A stretch of 64,000 nucleotides of DNA from CAVRCA01 sp963719345 (GCA_963719345.1 CAVRCA010000003.1:310001-374000); one strand, 5' to 3'; positions 8,012-17,418 are shown, numbered from the stretch's first letter. Notes: a model not told the origin generated them from the sequence alone. Numbers and translations: made by a program.

Positions 8012-9129
8012 GCAAGCTCCTCTGCGCCGATCCAGCCGGCGCGGATTTCGGCGGCGTGGCTGTCGAGCCGGCGCTCGAGGACCGCGGTGCGCAGCCCGCG
8101 CATCAGCCGCTGGTAGTAGGTCAGGTTGTGCCAGGTCAGCAATATCGGCCCGAGCATCTCGTCGGCGCGAAAGAGATGATGCAGATAGGCGCGCGGGTGC
8201 CGCGTGCAGGCGGGGCAGACGCAATCGGGATCGAGCGGGCGAGGGTCGGCGGCGAAACGGGCGTTGCGCAGGTTGAAGACGCCCTGCGAGGTGAAGGCGC
8301 GGGCGGTGCGCCCGCCGCGCGTCGGGATCACGCAGTCGAACATGTCGATGCCGCGCTGCACTCCGCCCAAGAGGTCGGCCGGCGTGCCGACACCCATCAG
8401 GTAACGGGGCCGGTCGGCCGGCAGGTGCGGCACGGTGGCCTCCAGGGTGGCGAACATCGTCGCCTGACCCTCGCCGACCGCGAGGCCGCCGACCGCGTAG
8501 CCGTCGAACCCGATTTCGGTCAGCGCACCGGCCGAGGCGGCACGCAGGTCGGGATAGACGCTCCCTTGCACGATGCCGAACAACCCGTAGCCGGGCCGCG
8601 GCATGTAGGCCTGTCGGGAGAGTGCGGCCCAGCGCGTGGTGAGGTCGAGCGAAGCGGCGGCCGCCTGGTGGGTGGCGGGGAACGGCGTACACTCGTCCAA
8701 CGCCATCGTGATAGTGGCGTCGAGCAGGTGCTGGATCTTGACCGAGCGGGCCGGGGTGAGCCGGTATTTCGCGCCGTCAAGATGGGATTGGAAGGTGACG
8801 CCGTCCCGGTCCATGCGGCGCAGCTTGGCGAGCGACATGACCTGAAAACCGCCGGAATCGGTGAGGATGGGGCCCGGCCAGTCCATGAACCGGTGCAGCC
8901 CGCCGAGTTCGGCGACCCGCTCGGCGCCCGGCCGGAGCATCAGGTGATACGTGTTGCCGAGCACGATCGAAGCGCCGGTCGCACGCACCGCGTCGGCGGT
9001 CATCGCCTTCACCGTGCCGGCGGTGCCGACCGGCATGAACACCGGGGTCTCGACCGTGCCGTGCGCGGTGTGCAGCACGCCGGCGCGGGCTGCGCCATCG
9101 CTGCCCAGGAGTGCGTAAGCAAGGGTCAT
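8008..9129 (-). CDS. tgt: tRNA-guanine(34) transglycosylase
   Basis: Tgt exchanges guanine at the wobble position of tRNAs for Asp, Asn, His and Tyr with preQ1. The 373-residue protein shows ILTDSGGFQVMSL with the first active-site Asp, and DCVIPTRGGR, the region of the nucleophilic Asp. The zinc ligands CVCPACTRHP are followed by a His about 25 residues later. The ATG at 9127-9129 begins at the usual point. The gene heads the queuosine unit tgt-queF-queG. A cupin gene ends 16 bp upstream and may be co-transcribed. queA, often nearby, is not in this window. Confidence 0.95.
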   Translation of the reverse strand: MTLAYALLGSDGAARAGVLHTAHGTVETPVFMPVGTAGTVKAMTADAVRATGASIVLGNTYHLMLRPGAERVAELGGLHRFMDWPGPILTDSGGFQVMSLAKLRRMDRDGVTFQSHLDGAKYRLTPARSVKIQHLLDATITMALDECTPFPATHQAAAASLDLTTRWAALSRQAYMPRPGYGLFGIVQGSVYPDLRAASAGALTEIGFDGYAVGGLAVGEGQATMFATLEATVPHLPADRPRYLMGVGTPADLLGGVQRGIDMFDCVIPTRGGRTARAFTSQGVFNLRNARFAADPRPLDPDCVCPACTRHPRAYLHHLFRADEMLGPILLTWHNLTYYQRLMRGLRTAVLERRLDSHAAEIRAGWIGAEELA

Positions 9130-9145
9130 GCGGGCCAATACGCCG

Positions 9146-9535
9146 CTAGACGGAGGGCAACCATGCTCCGTCGACGACGACCGCTTCATCGTCGCCGGGC
9201 CACGGTGGCATGGTGGTGCCGACCGCCGTCAGCGCCTCATGGGTGTCGGAGCGAAACTGGAACTGCGTCCCGACCGGGATCGTGATGGATACTCCCGGCC
9301 CGACATCGACAGTTTCCTCGCTCGTCCCGAGCCGCCGCCACATCCGGCCTTGGCCGGACAGGAAATACCAGACCTCCTCGACGGTGCGGTGGACCACGGC
9401 CCGAGCCACGGCTTTGGGCGGCAGCGTGAAATGCGCCATGCTGCCCGCTCCCGTGCTGCATAGCAGCCGAACCTCGGAGCCATCAGGCGCGACGGCGTCG
9501 GCGGTGCGGGCAAGACGTTTCGTTTCGTAATGCAT
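9146..9535 (-). CDS. Cupin-domain protein
   Basis: A 129-residue single-domain beta-barrel protein of the cupin superfamily. The first cupin motif is visible around HRTVEEVWYFLSGQGRMW, and the second around GPGVSITIPVGTQFQF. The expected His/Glu metal ligands of motif 1 are present as H and E. The second motif lacks the usual His, so metal binding is doubtful. An AGAGG sits 5 bp before the ATG at 9535. It precedes tgt on the same strand. The substrate is unknown; it could be a small sugar or acid isomerase, or simply a binding protein. Confidence 0.75.
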   Translation of the reverse strand: MHYETKRLARTADAVAPDGSEVRLLCSTGAGSMAHFTLPPKAVARAVVHRTVEEVWYFLSGQGRMWRRLGTSEETVDVGPGVSITIPVGTQFQFRSDTHEALTAVGTTMPPWPGDDEAVVVDGAWLPSV

Positions 9536-9701
9536 GGAACCTCTGCGTTCTACGTAACGGCCTAAGCTCGGCCGACGCTCAACCGAAGGCCAAAATCGGC
9601 AGCCGGCATTGTGTGACCCGCTTCACATCGTCCCGACCGTGAACGCCCGATGATCGGTTGATCGGAGGCGGATAGGCCGCTCGGTTGGGGAGGATGCAGA
9701 C

Positions 9702-9905
9702 ATGGACGAGTTCAACCTGAACTGCTGCGAGCTGCCCAGCTTCGGCGACCCGTTCTGGCCCGAGCTGAAAACGATCGGGCGGCGTATCCTGGTCGCTGGC
9801 TGCTTCCTGGCACTCGCGATCGTTACTGTCTCGACGGAGAACCGGTCCGAGCCCAGCCGGAGCGGTACGGCACCCATGCAGGCGGCCGCGATGCTGATCG
9901 ATTGA
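9702..9905 (+). CDS. Small hypothetical protein with one membrane segment
   Basis: A 67-residue frame preceded by a good GGGGAGGA ribosome-binding site 7-8 bp before the ATG. Residues 29-44 (ILVAGCFLALAIVTVS) form a probable transmembrane helix. The N-terminal part is acidic with two adjacent Cys. No family is recognised. The ribosome-binding site and the single well-placed helix are the only arguments that it is real. It stands alone between the divergent cupin gene and the convergent aminopeptidase gene. Confidence 0.45.
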   Translation: MDEFNLNCCELPSFGDPFWPELKTIGRRILVAGCFLALAIVTVSTENRSEPSRSGTAPMQAAAMLID

Positions 9906-9942
9906 GCGGAAACCGGTCGCCGGCCCCAGCCGCGGCAGAGGC

Positions 9943-11724
9943 TCAAGCGGGCAAGGGTGCGCAGGCGCCCTCCAGCCACGCCCGGTCGGCAGCGGCGAAC
10001 TGTGGCCCGATCTCGGCCAGCACACGGGCATGATAGGCGTCGAGCCACGTCCGCTCCCACGGATCCAGCAGCGCCGGATCGATCAGCCGCCGATCGAACG
10101 GCGCCAAGGTGAGCGTCTCGAAGCGCAGGAACGGCTTTTTTGACGCCCCGCCGGTCATCGGCGCCGGCTGCACCAGGAGCAGGTTCTCGAGACGAATGCC
10201 GTATTCCCCCGGCACATAGAACCCGGGCTCATCGGACAGGATCATGCCGGGCGCGATTGCCACCGGCTTGGCGGCGCGCGACAGGCTGACCGGTCCCTCG
10301 TGGACGGAGAGGTAGCTGCCGATGCCGTGACCGGTGCCGTGGTCGAAGTCGAGCCCCGCCTGCCACAGCGCCCGACGGGCGAACGCGTCGAGATGCAGCC
10401 CGGCGACACCCTGCGGGAACACCAGGGTGGCGATCGCGATGTGGCCCTTGAGCACCAGGGTCGTCCGGGTGCGCAGTTCGGCCGGCGGCTCGCCCGGTCC
10501 GGTCCAGACCGTGCGGGTGATGTCGGTGGTGCCGTCCGGGTACTGGGCGCCGGAATCGATGAGGTAGACCTCATCCGGTCGGATCGGTCGGTCGGTCGCC
10601 GGCGTGACGCGGTAGTGGATGATCGCGCCGTGCTCGCCGGCACCCGAGATCGCCGGAAAACTCTCGCCGCGAAACTCGTCCGCCTCGGCGCGAAGGGCGA
10701 GCAGACGGGCCGCCGCCGACATCTCGGTCTCGCCGCCGTCCGGGCCGGTCTGCGCGAGGAAGTGCAAGAAGCGGCAGACCGCCACGGCGTCGCGGGCATG
10801 GGCGCGGCGCGCGCCCTGCTGCTCCACCTCGTTCTTGCCGGCTTTGGGCAACAGACAAGGATCGGCGCCCGCCACGACCTCGGCCCCGGCCTCGTGCAGG
10901 CGCTGGGCGAACCAGACCGGCGACCCAGCGGTGTCCACGCGCACACGCTTGCCGCGCAGCCGCTCCAGCGCGCTCTTCAGAACCTCCCGTCGTTCGACCG
11001 CCACGCCGTTGCCGAGCCAGGTCCGCGTCGCCGGCGGCAGTTTGGCGGGGTCCATGAACAATTCGGTGCGGGCATCCGAGTGGGCGAGCGCAAAGCCGAG
11101 CGCGAAGGGCGTGAACGGCACGTCCGCGCCCCGGATGTTGAGCAACCAGGCGATCGAAGCGGGATCGGTGAGCACCGCGGCGTCCTGCTTCGCATCCCGC
11201 AGAGCGCGGGCGATGTCCTCCCGCTTCTCAACGGCGCTCCGGCCGGCGAAGTCGAGCGGGTGGGGCAGCGCCGGCGCCAGCGGCGGCGGCGGCCGGTCCA
11301 ACCAGATCGCGTCGATTGGATTGCCCGTCACAGGCACCATGGTCAGACCGGCCGCGGTGTAGCGGCCAAGCCCTTCCTCGCTGATCAGCAGCGGGTCGTA
11401 GCCGATCCGAGCGTTCGCCGCGGCGGCGCCGGCGAGCCAAGCGGGAGGCGGATCGTCGGTAATGTGATGCCGCTCCCACACACCCGGGTCGGTCTGTTGC
11501 GCGAGTTGCAGCACATAGCGGCCGTCGGTGAACACGGCGGCACGGTCCGGCAGCACCGCGGCCAACCCGGCGCTGCCGTCGAACCCGGTCAGCCAAGCCA
11601 GCCGCTCGGCGTCGGGCGGGACGTATTCGCCAAGATGCTCGTCGGCTCGCGGGACGATGAACCCCGCCAGATCGCGAGACGCGAGTTCGGCGCGGAGGGC
11701 GGTCAGTCGAGCGGTCGGCATCAT
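9943..11724 (-). CDS. Xaa-Pro aminopeptidase (aminopeptidase P, M24B)
   Basis: This metallopeptidase removes an N-terminal residue that precedes proline. It has 593 residues and the three-domain layout of the long cytosolic aminopeptidase P. Two creatinase-like N-terminal domains (about 1-300) are followed by an M24 catalytic domain (about 310-520) and a C-terminal M24_C domain. The five metal ligands are visible: two Asp in LIDSGAQYPDGTTDITRT, His in HGTGHGIGSYLSVHEGP, Glu in LSDEPGFYVPG and Glu in GIRLENLLLV. The tandem ATGs at 11724 and 11721 are preceded by GAGGAGCTGAC, a strong ribosome-binding site. It is probably transcribed alone. Confidence 0.92.
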   Translation of the reverse strand: MMPTARLTALRAELASRDLAGFIVPRADEHLGEYVPPDAERLAWLTGFDGSAGLAAVLPDRAAVFTDGRYVLQLAQQTDPGVWERHHITDDPPPAWLAGAAAANARIGYDPLLISEEGLGRYTAAGLTMVPVTGNPIDAIWLDRPPPPLAPALPHPLDFAGRSAVEKREDIARALRDAKQDAAVLTDPASIAWLLNIRGADVPFTPFALGFALAHSDARTELFMDPAKLPPATRTWLGNGVAVERREVLKSALERLRGKRVRVDTAGSPVWFAQRLHEAGAEVVAGADPCLLPKAGKNEVEQQGARRAHARDAVAVCRFLHFLAQTGPDGGETEMSAAARLLALRAEADEFRGESFPAISGAGEHGAIIHYRVTPATDRPIRPDEVYLIDSGAQYPDGTTDITRTVWTGPGEPPAELRTRTTLVLKGHIAIATLVFPQGVAGLHLDAFARRALWQAGLDFDHGTGHGIGSYLSVHEGPVSLSRAAKPVAIAPGMILSDEPGFYVPGEYGIRLENLLLVQPAPMTGGASKKPFLRFETLTLAPFDRRLIDPALLDPWERTWLDAYHARVLAEIGPQFAAADRAWLEGACAPLPA

Positions 11725-11917
11725 GTCAGCTCCTCGCCCTCACGACGGAGTGAACCTGTCGCGCGAAAATGACCATGCGCTGTTCGCATGCCAGCGCTCC
11801 AACCTGCCCCGCTGTCTCACGACCGGAGAGCACTTATGTTGCACTGCACCATACCCGGGGACGCCTCCGTCACGCGGACGCCGGCGCCGGACCCGGGCGA
11901 GTATGAGAGTTCCATCG

Positions 11918-12214
11918 ATGTCCATCCCCTACCCCAACCACCAGTTTGCACCGTTGCCGGAAGTCCGCGTCAGTGCCCGTGATGTCGCCGCCCCGATCGG
12001 CCGCCCGAGCGGAAGCCGCCCCGCCGGCCCGGGCTTTGGGCGAAAGGTCGGTCGTTTCCTCGCCGACCTGTTCGCCGGCGGCGAGCGCCGGACGGTGATC
12101 AACGAGCTCACCATGCTGTCCGACCGCGAGCTCAGCGACATCGGCATCAGCCGAAGCGACATTTCGCGTGTGTTCGACGCGGATTTCGCGGCGGAGCACA
12201 ACGCGCGCGATTGA
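11918..12214 (+). CDS. DUF1127 (YjiS-like) small protein
   Basis: A 98-residue protein whose C-terminus carries the DUF1127 motif TMLSDRELSDIGISRSDI. This family is abundant in alphaproteobacteria; short members have been linked to phosphate or RNA metabolism, but no general function is settled. The N-terminal half is Pro/Arg-rich and disordered-looking. The ATG at 11918 follows GAGAG at 7 bp; an in-frame ATG at 11903 is the alternative. The last 68 bp overlap the convergent 3' end of prmA. Confidence 0.8.
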   Translation: MSIPYPNHQFAPLPEVRVSARDVAAPIGRPSGSRPAGPGFGRKVGRFLADLFAGGERRTVINELTMLSDRELSDIGISRSDISRVFDADFAAEHNARD

Positions 12215-13118
12215 TCGCGGAGCCGACGGACCGGGCCGGGAGGCGCAGCACGAGCGTCGTCCACGGCCCCTCCTGTAGCGTTGCGGACAGCACCAGCCCC
12301 TGGCGCCGGTGCGCAGCCAACACCGAGCGCGCCTGACCGCGCAGCAAGCCCGACAGGATCGCCCGGCCGCCCGGCGCGAGCTGCTTTGAAAGATGCTTCG
12401 CCATGAGACAGAGCGGGCGGGCGAGAATGTTGGCGAACACGAGATCGTACGGCGCGCCGACGCGCACCTCACGGGCCTTCCAGCCGTCGGCTAGCCGGCT
12501 GCGCACCCGCCGAGCGACACCGTTCGCGGCCGCGTTTTCCCGAGCGACACGGACCGACCACGGCTCGATGTCGGTCGCCAACACCGACCGGCGCAGCAGC
12601 CGTGCGGCTGCCATCGCCAGAACTCCGGAGCCGGTGCCGAGATCGAGGAGCCGGCGCGGCCGCCGATGGGCCACCAGTTCAAGCGCCCGCAAGCAGCCCC
12701 GCGTGGAACCGTGCTCGCCCGAGCCGAACGCAAGCCCGGCGTCGAGCGTCAGCGTGATCCGGCCGGGAACCGCCGCGCGAGGCAGATGGGTGCCCCGGAT
12801 GGCGAAGCGGCGTCCGACGCGCTGCTCCGGGAAGCCGGCGCGGGTGCGGGCGAGCCAGCCATCGGCGGGCGTCGCCTGACGCCTCGGAACGGCGGCGATG
12901 CCGCTGACCGCCTCCGCCACCGCGAGTGCTGCGACCAGTTCGGGCTCCGCCGCGCCGACCGCCTTCACCCCCTCGACGCGCCAGTGCCCAGTGGCCTCGT
13001 CGCGGAAGAAACCCACCGTGTCGCAGGCGCTGTCGAGCGCCGCCTCGTAAGCCTCAAGCGCGGCCTCGGGCACCTCCACCCACACCGTCTCCAACGCCGG
13101 TTCATGGCGTCGGCTCAC
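12147..13118 (-). CDS. prmA: Ribosomal protein L11 methyltransferase
   Basis: A SAM-dependent enzyme that trimethylates ribosomal protein L11. The 323-residue protein has an N-terminal substrate-recognition domain (1-110). The methyltransferase fold follows, with motif I LLDLGTGSGVLAMAAARL, the acidic LATDIEPWSV after strand 2, and VFANILARPL, the PrmA form of motif IV. The GTG at 13118 overlaps the helicase stop as GTGA. The natural end would be near LVLRL; the reading frame runs about 30 further basic residues and through the 3' end of the convergent DUF1127 gene. The extension may be real or may reflect a base error near the end. Confidence 0.88.
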   Translation of the reverse strand: MSRRHEPALETVWVEVPEAALEAYEAALDSACDTVGFFRDEATGHWRVEGVKAVGAAEPELVAALAVAEAVSGIAAVPRRQATPADGWLARTRAGFPEQRVGRRFAIRGTHLPRAAVPGRITLTLDAGLAFGSGEHGSTRGCLRALELVAHRRPRRLLDLGTGSGVLAMAAARLLRRSVLATDIEPWSVRVARENAAANGVARRVRSRLADGWKAREVRVGAPYDLVFANILARPLCLMAKHLSKQLAPGGRAILSGLLRGQARSVLAAHRRQGLVLSATLQEGPWTTLVLRLPARSVGSAINRARCAPPRNPRRTHAKCRFG

Positions 13119-15304
13119 GCGCGCTCCACGAACCGGTCGAGCACGCGCTTCGCCCCCGCCTTGTCGAAGGCGACGTCCAGCCGGTCATCGTCGGCCCCGG
13201 TCACCGTGCCGTAGCCGAATTTCTGGTGGAACACGCGGGCGCCGACCGGGATCATCTCGTCGCGCGCCGGGCGGGCCGGCTGGTCCCAGATGTCGACCAC
13301 CTTCTCCCGCCGGGCGATCAGCGGGAACTGGCCGCTGAACACGGTGGCCCCCATGCCGAGGCGGGCGTCGCGGGCAAGCGAGGCCGAGCCGGAGCGCTCG
13401 ATGTGCTCCTCGGGCAGCTCCTCGACGAAGCGGCTCGGGATGCTGCTCTGCCAGTTGGCGTAGATACGCCGGTTGGCCGCATGGCTGACGATCGCGCGCC
13501 GCCGCGCCCGGGTCAGCCCGACATAGGCGAGCCGCCGCTCCTCCTCCAGCCCCTTCACACCGGACTCGTCGAGGGCGCGCTGGTTGGGAAACAGCCCCTC
13601 CTCCCAGCCGGGAAGAAACACGGTGTCGAACTCGAGCCCCTTGGCGGCGTGCAGGGTCATCAGGCTGACCCGATCGCCCTCGGCGTTCTCCTCGTTCTCC
13701 ATCACCAGGGCGACGTGGTCGAGGAAGCCTGCCAAGGTCTCGAAATCCGCCATGGCGCGGACGAGTTCCTTGAGGTTTTCCAGCCGGCCCGGCGCGTCGG
13801 GCGACTTGTCCTGCTTCCACATCTCCGTGTAGCCGCTCTCGTCGAGCATCGTCGCCAACGTGACCACATGCCCGTCGCGCGGCAGCATCTCGCGCCAGCG
13901 GACGAAGCCGTGCAGCAGGGCGGACAGGGCTTCCCTCGCCCGCCCCTTCAGGGCGCCGTCGTCCAGCAACCCGGCGGCCGCCGCCGCCAGCGGAATGCCG
14001 CGCTCGCGCGCCCGTTCGTGCATGGCCCGCAACGCCGCCTCGCCGATGCCGCGGCGGGGGACGTTGACGATGCGCTCGAACGCCAGATCGTCGGCCGGCT
14101 GGTTCAACACCCGCATGTAGGCGATCGCGTCGCGCGTCTCCTGCCGCTCGTAGAACCGCAGGCCGCCGACCACCCGGTAGGGCAGGCCGAGCGTAATCAG
14201 CCGCTCCTCGAACGAGCGGGTCTGGAAGCCGGCGCGCACCAGCACCGCCATTTCGGCCAGCGACTTGCCCTCGCGGCGCAGGCTTTCGATCCGATCGCCC
14301 ACCATGCGGGCTTCCTCATCGGAATCCCACAGCCCGACGACGCTGACCTGCTCGCCCGCCGCGTCCGCACGGCCGGGGCGCAGGGTCTTGCCGAGCCGGC
14401 CCTCGTTGTTGGCGATCAGCGCCGCGGCCGCGCCCAGGATCGGGGTGGTCGAGCGATAGTTCGCCTCCAGGCGGACGACGCGGCTTTCCGGAAAGTCCTT
14501 TTCGAAGCGCAGGATGTTTTCGACCTCGGCGCCGCGCCAGGAATAGATCGACTGGTCGTCGTCGCCGACGCAGCAGACGTTGTGGTGCCCCTGCGCGAGC
14601 AGCCGCAGCCAGAGATACTGCACCAGGTTGGTGTCCTGATACTCGTCGACCAGGATGTAGCGGAAGGTGCGGTGATATTGCGCCAGCACCTCGGGCTTGC
14701 TGCGCAGGAGTTCGGTGACGTGCAGCAGCAGGTCGCCGAAATCGGCGCTGTTCAGCGCCCGCAGGCGGTCCTGATAGGCGGCGTACAGCTCGCGCGACCG
14801 GCCGGCGGCGAACTCGCTGTCCTCCCCTGGCGTGACCCGCTCGGGCGTGAGGCCGCGATCCTTCCAGCGCTGGATGAGGCCCATCAGCGCCGGGGGCGCC
14901 CAACGCTTGGTGTCCAGCCGGCGCGCCTCCATCACCTGCTTGAGCAGCCGGAGCTGGTCGTCGGTATCGAGGATGGTGAAGCTCGAGGTGAGGCCGACAT
15001 GTTCGGCGTGGCGGCGCAGCATGCGGGCGCAGAGCGAGTGGAAGGTGCCGAGCCAGAGACCCTCGGCCGGACGGCCGAGGATGGCCGACACCCGCTCGCG
15101 CATCTCGCGCGCCGCCTTGTTGGTGAAGGTGACCGCCAGCACCTGGCCCGGCGCGGCGCGGCCGGTGAGCAGGATGTGGGCGAACCGCGTCGTGAGCACC
15201 CGGGTCTTGCCGGTCCCGGCGCCTGCCAGCACGAGCAGCGGCCCCTCGACGGTCTCCACCGCCTGGCGCTGCTCCGGGTTCAGACGTGCGAGATACTCGG
15301 TCAT
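13115..15304 (-). CDS. uvrD: ATP-dependent DNA helicase, UvrD/PcrA type
   Basis: A 3'-5' superfamily 1A helicase for repair and replication-fork processing. The 729-residue protein has a Q-motif (LNPEQRQAV, 8-16), Walker A AGAGTGKT (27-34) and Walker B VDEYQDTN. It also has motif III region GDDDQSIYSWRGA, then motifs V-VI with LMTLHAAKGLEFD and VGLTRARRR. The last 45 residues (ARVFHQKFGYGTV) form the PcrA-type Tudor-like C-terminal module that binds RNA polymerase. The ATG at 15304 was chosen because the homology begins at MTEYLARLNPEQ. It leads a two-gene unit with prmA. Confidence 0.93.
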   Translation of the reverse strand: MTEYLARLNPEQRQAVETVEGPLLVLAGAGTGKTRVLTTRFAHILLTGRAAPGQVLAVTFTNKAAREMRERVSAILGRPAEGLWLGTFHSLCARMLRRHAEHVGLTSSFTILDTDDQLRLLKQVMEARRLDTKRWAPPALMGLIQRWKDRGLTPERVTPGEDSEFAAGRSRELYAAYQDRLRALNSADFGDLLLHVTELLRSKPEVLAQYHRTFRYILVDEYQDTNLVQYLWLRLLAQGHHNVCCVGDDDQSIYSWRGAEVENILRFEKDFPESRVVRLEANYRSTTPILGAAAALIANNEGRLGKTLRPGRADAAGEQVSVVGLWDSDEEARMVGDRIESLRREGKSLAEMAVLVRAGFQTRSFEERLITLGLPYRVVGGLRFYERQETRDAIAYMRVLNQPADDLAFERIVNVPRRGIGEAALRAMHERARERGIPLAAAAAGLLDDGALKGRAREALSALLHGFVRWREMLPRDGHVVTLATMLDESGYTEMWKQDKSPDAPGRLENLKELVRAMADFETLAGFLDHVALVMENEENAEGDRVSLMTLHAAKGLEFDTVFLPGWEEGLFPNQRALDESGVKGLEEERRLAYVGLTRARRRAIVSHAANRRIYANWQSSIPSRFVEELPEEHIERSGSASLARDARLGMGATVFSGQFPLIARREKVVDIWDQPARPARDEMIPVGARVFHQKFGYGTVTGADDDRLDVAFDKAGAKRVLDRFVERA

Positions 15305-15384
15305 GCGTCGCGGCGATTCGTGTGGGAGCCCCAAACATAGGCCCGCGTCGACTCACCTCCAACTCGCCGGGACGCGGAGGCGCC

Positions 15385-15492
15385 TCAAACCCGCCGGAGA
15401 CGACCGGCGAGTTCTACGGTATCGCTAGTCCCGTCCCAGTAATCCAGCAGCGCCGAAGCATTGACGCTGACCCAGCGCAGGACTGCCGCCAA
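15385..15492 (-). other. Possible small ORF or gene remnant downstream of metF
   Basis: A 35-residue frame (TTG at 15492, TGA at 15385-15387) starts 4 bp after the metF stop and contains NASALLDYWDG. A motif of this shape (N-x-x-A-L-L-D-Y-W-x-G) occurs at the end of small DUF4160-like or antitoxin-like proteins of alphaproteobacteria. That link is from memory and uncertain. No upstream half of such a gene is present, so this may be a decayed fragment or chance. The rest of 15305-15496 shows nothing else. Confidence 0.25.
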
Positions 15493-15496
15493 GGTA

Positions 15497-16453
15497 TCAG
15501 GCGGCGACGGGTCGAACGCCGAGGATATGCGCGATGGCGTAGGTGAGGTCGGGCCGGTTCAGCGTGTAGAAATGGAACTCGTCGACGCCGTTGGCCTGCA
15601 GCACCCGCACCTGTTCGGCGGCGAGCGCGGCGGCGACCATCCGGCGGGTCTCGGCGTCGTCGTCGAGCCCCTCGAACATGCGGGCCAGCCAGTCCGGGAT
15701 GCTGGCCCCGCACATCGCGCTGAACTTGGCCGCCTGGGCGAAATTGGACACCGGCATGATCCCCGGCACGATCGAGGCGGAGATGCCGGCGGCGACGCAG
15801 CGGTCCAGAAAATCGATGAACAGGTGAGGATCGAAGAAATACTGGGTGATCGCCCGCGTCGCGCCGGCGTCGAGCTTGCGCTTGAGGCTGTCGATGTCGT
15901 GCTGCGGGCTCAGTGCGGTGGGATGGATTTCCGGGTACGCCGCCACCGAAATCTCGAAATCGGCAATGCGGCGCAGCCCTTCGACGAGATCGGCGGCATA
16001 GGGGTAGCCGCCGGGATGCGGCTCGTACTGGGCGCCGGGCGGAGCGTCGCCGCGCAGCGCGACGATGTGGCGGATACCCGCCTCCCAGTAGCGCCGGGCC
16101 ACCTCGTCGACCTCCTCCCGCGTCGCGCCGACACAGGTCAGATGCGCCGCGGGGACGAGCGTGGTCTCGCGCACGATCCGCGTCACGGTCGCGTGCGTCC
16201 GCGCCTGGGTGCTGCCGCCCGCACCATAGGTGACGGAGACGAAGCGCGGTGCCAACGGCTCCAGCCGGCGAATGCAGGCCCAAAGCTGCTGCTCGAGCGC
16301 CTCGGTGCGTGGCGGAAAGAACTCGAAGGAGAGCAGCGGCGGATTGCCCGCGCCGTGGGCGGGCAGCCTGGAGAAGCGCGGCCCGGTCAGCCAGCGCTCC
16401 AGCCGACGCTCCGCGCTCGCCGGGACGTTGTGGGAAGCCGGGTCATGGTTCAT
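15497..16453 (-). CDS. metF: Methylenetetrahydrofolate reductase
   Basis: A flavoprotein that reduces 5,10-methylene-THF to 5-methyl-THF for methionine synthesis. It has 318 residues, the normal length for a TIM-barrel MetF. The N-terminal strand LLSFEFFPPRTE contains the catalytic Glu. VSVTYGAGGS and HIVALRGDAP are typical FAD-binding loops, and ITQYFFDP is the substrate-side loop. The ATG at 16453 agrees with the family start. It is divergent from mlaA. No SAM riboswitch was recognised in the 139-bp spacer. Confidence 0.94.
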   Translation of the reverse strand: MNHDPASHNVPASAERRLERWLTGPRFSRLPAHGAGNPPLLSFEFFPPRTEALEQQLWACIRRLEPLAPRFVSVTYGAGGSTQARTHATVTRIVRETTLVPAAHLTCVGATREEVDEVARRYWEAGIRHIVALRGDAPPGAQYEPHPGGYPYAADLVEGLRRIADFEISVAAYPEIHPTALSPQHDIDSLKRKLDAGATRAITQYFFDPHLFIDFLDRCVAAGISASIVPGIMPVSNFAQAAKFSAMCGASIPDWLARMFEGLDDDAETRRMVAAALAAEQVRVLQANGVDEFHFYTLNRPDLTYAIAHILGVRPVAA

Positions 16454-16592
16454 GGTTCGGGATCAATGCCGAAAAACCGCGGTCCAACGCAAGCGGGGCG
16501 TACGGCCGCACTCCGGGACGCGGGTGTCGTGCCCGGGTCCGCCACACAAGCGTGACTTGATCGCGTCCCGCCCGTCCCATGTAAGGAGCCTC

Positions 16593-17387
16593 ATGCGCCC
16601 CGTCCCCTCAGCTTTCCGGCTGATCCTAGCCGCCCTGCTGCTGGTCGAGCTGGCTGCCTGCGCAACCCAGCCACCGGCGAGCGATCCGGAGGCGCTGGCC
16701 GACTACCGGCAGACCAACGACCCGCTCGAGCCGACCAACCGCGTGCTCTACAAAGTCAACAACGCGATCGACGTCGCGGTGCTGAAACCGGCGGCGCAGG
16801 CCTACCGGTTCGTGCTGCCCCAGCCGGTGCGCAACGGCGTCCATAACGTCCTCGCCAACCTGAACACGCCGGTGCTGCTCGGCAACGATGTGCTGCAGGC
16901 CAAGCCGCGACGGGCCGGCGACACGACGATGCGGTTCCTGATCAACACCACGGCGGGCGTGGTCGGCGTCTTCGACGTGGCGAAGGATCTGGGCTACCCG
17001 TCCCACGATTCGAGCTTCGGCACGACGCTTGGCTATTGGGGGGTGCCGGAGGGTCCGTTCCTGTTCTTGCCGATCATCGGCCCCTCGAGCCCGCGGGACG
17101 CGCTCGGCTTCGGGGTTGACGTCGCCATGGACCCGTTCACCTGGGTCGGCCAAGGGACCGCCGTGACCGCCCTGGACTGGTCGCGCTACGCGGTTTCGGC
17201 GGTCGACCTTCGCGAACGGGTATTGGACCCAATCGATCAGATCAAGCGGACGGCGCTCGACCCGTACGCCACGTTCCGCAGCCTGTACCGGCAGCGGCGC
17301 GCCGCCGATATCGAGGAGGTCCGCGACGACCATCGCGCGACCATCCCGGTCTGGTTCAAGCAACCCGAAGCCCCGGCCGGGCACTGA
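16593..17387 (+). CDS. mlaA: MlaA/VacJ family outer-membrane lipoprotein
   Basis: The outer-membrane partner of the Mla retrograde phospholipid system, which removes misplaced phospholipids from the outer leaflet. The 264-residue protein has a lipoprotein signal with lipobox ELAAC (Cys at about 24). The VacJ signature NDPLEPTNRVLYKVNNAID follows, then a hydrophobic amphipathic ring domain ending with FRSLYRQRRAADIEE. TAAGGAG sits 7 bp upstream of the ATG at 16593. mlaC follows after 31 bp. The permease genes mlaFED are not adjacent. Confidence 0.92.
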   Translation: MRPVPSAFRLILAALLLVELAACATQPPASDPEALADYRQTNDPLEPTNRVLYKVNNAIDVAVLKPAAQAYRFVLPQPVRNGVHNVLANLNTPVLLGNDVLQAKPRRAGDTTMRFLINTTAGVVGVFDVAKDLGYPSHDSSFGTTLGYWGVPEGPFLFLPIIGPSSPRDALGFGVDVAMDPFTWVGQGTAVTALDWSRYAVSAVDLRERVLDPIDQIKRTALDPYATFRSLYRQRRAADIEEVRDDHRATIPVWFKQPEAPAGH

Positions 17388-17418
17388 TCGCTGCTGCTCC
17401 CGGATTGAAGCGAGAGAC

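Noticed and set aside
12926..15340. An 804-codon plus-strand frame opposite the UvrD/PcrA gene
   Set aside because: Shadow of the helicase gene. It has no motifs and a composition typical of antisense GC-rich frames.
16454..16592. SAM riboswitch upstream of metF
   Set aside because: No conserved SAM-II or SAM-I core could be recognised in the short divergent spacer.
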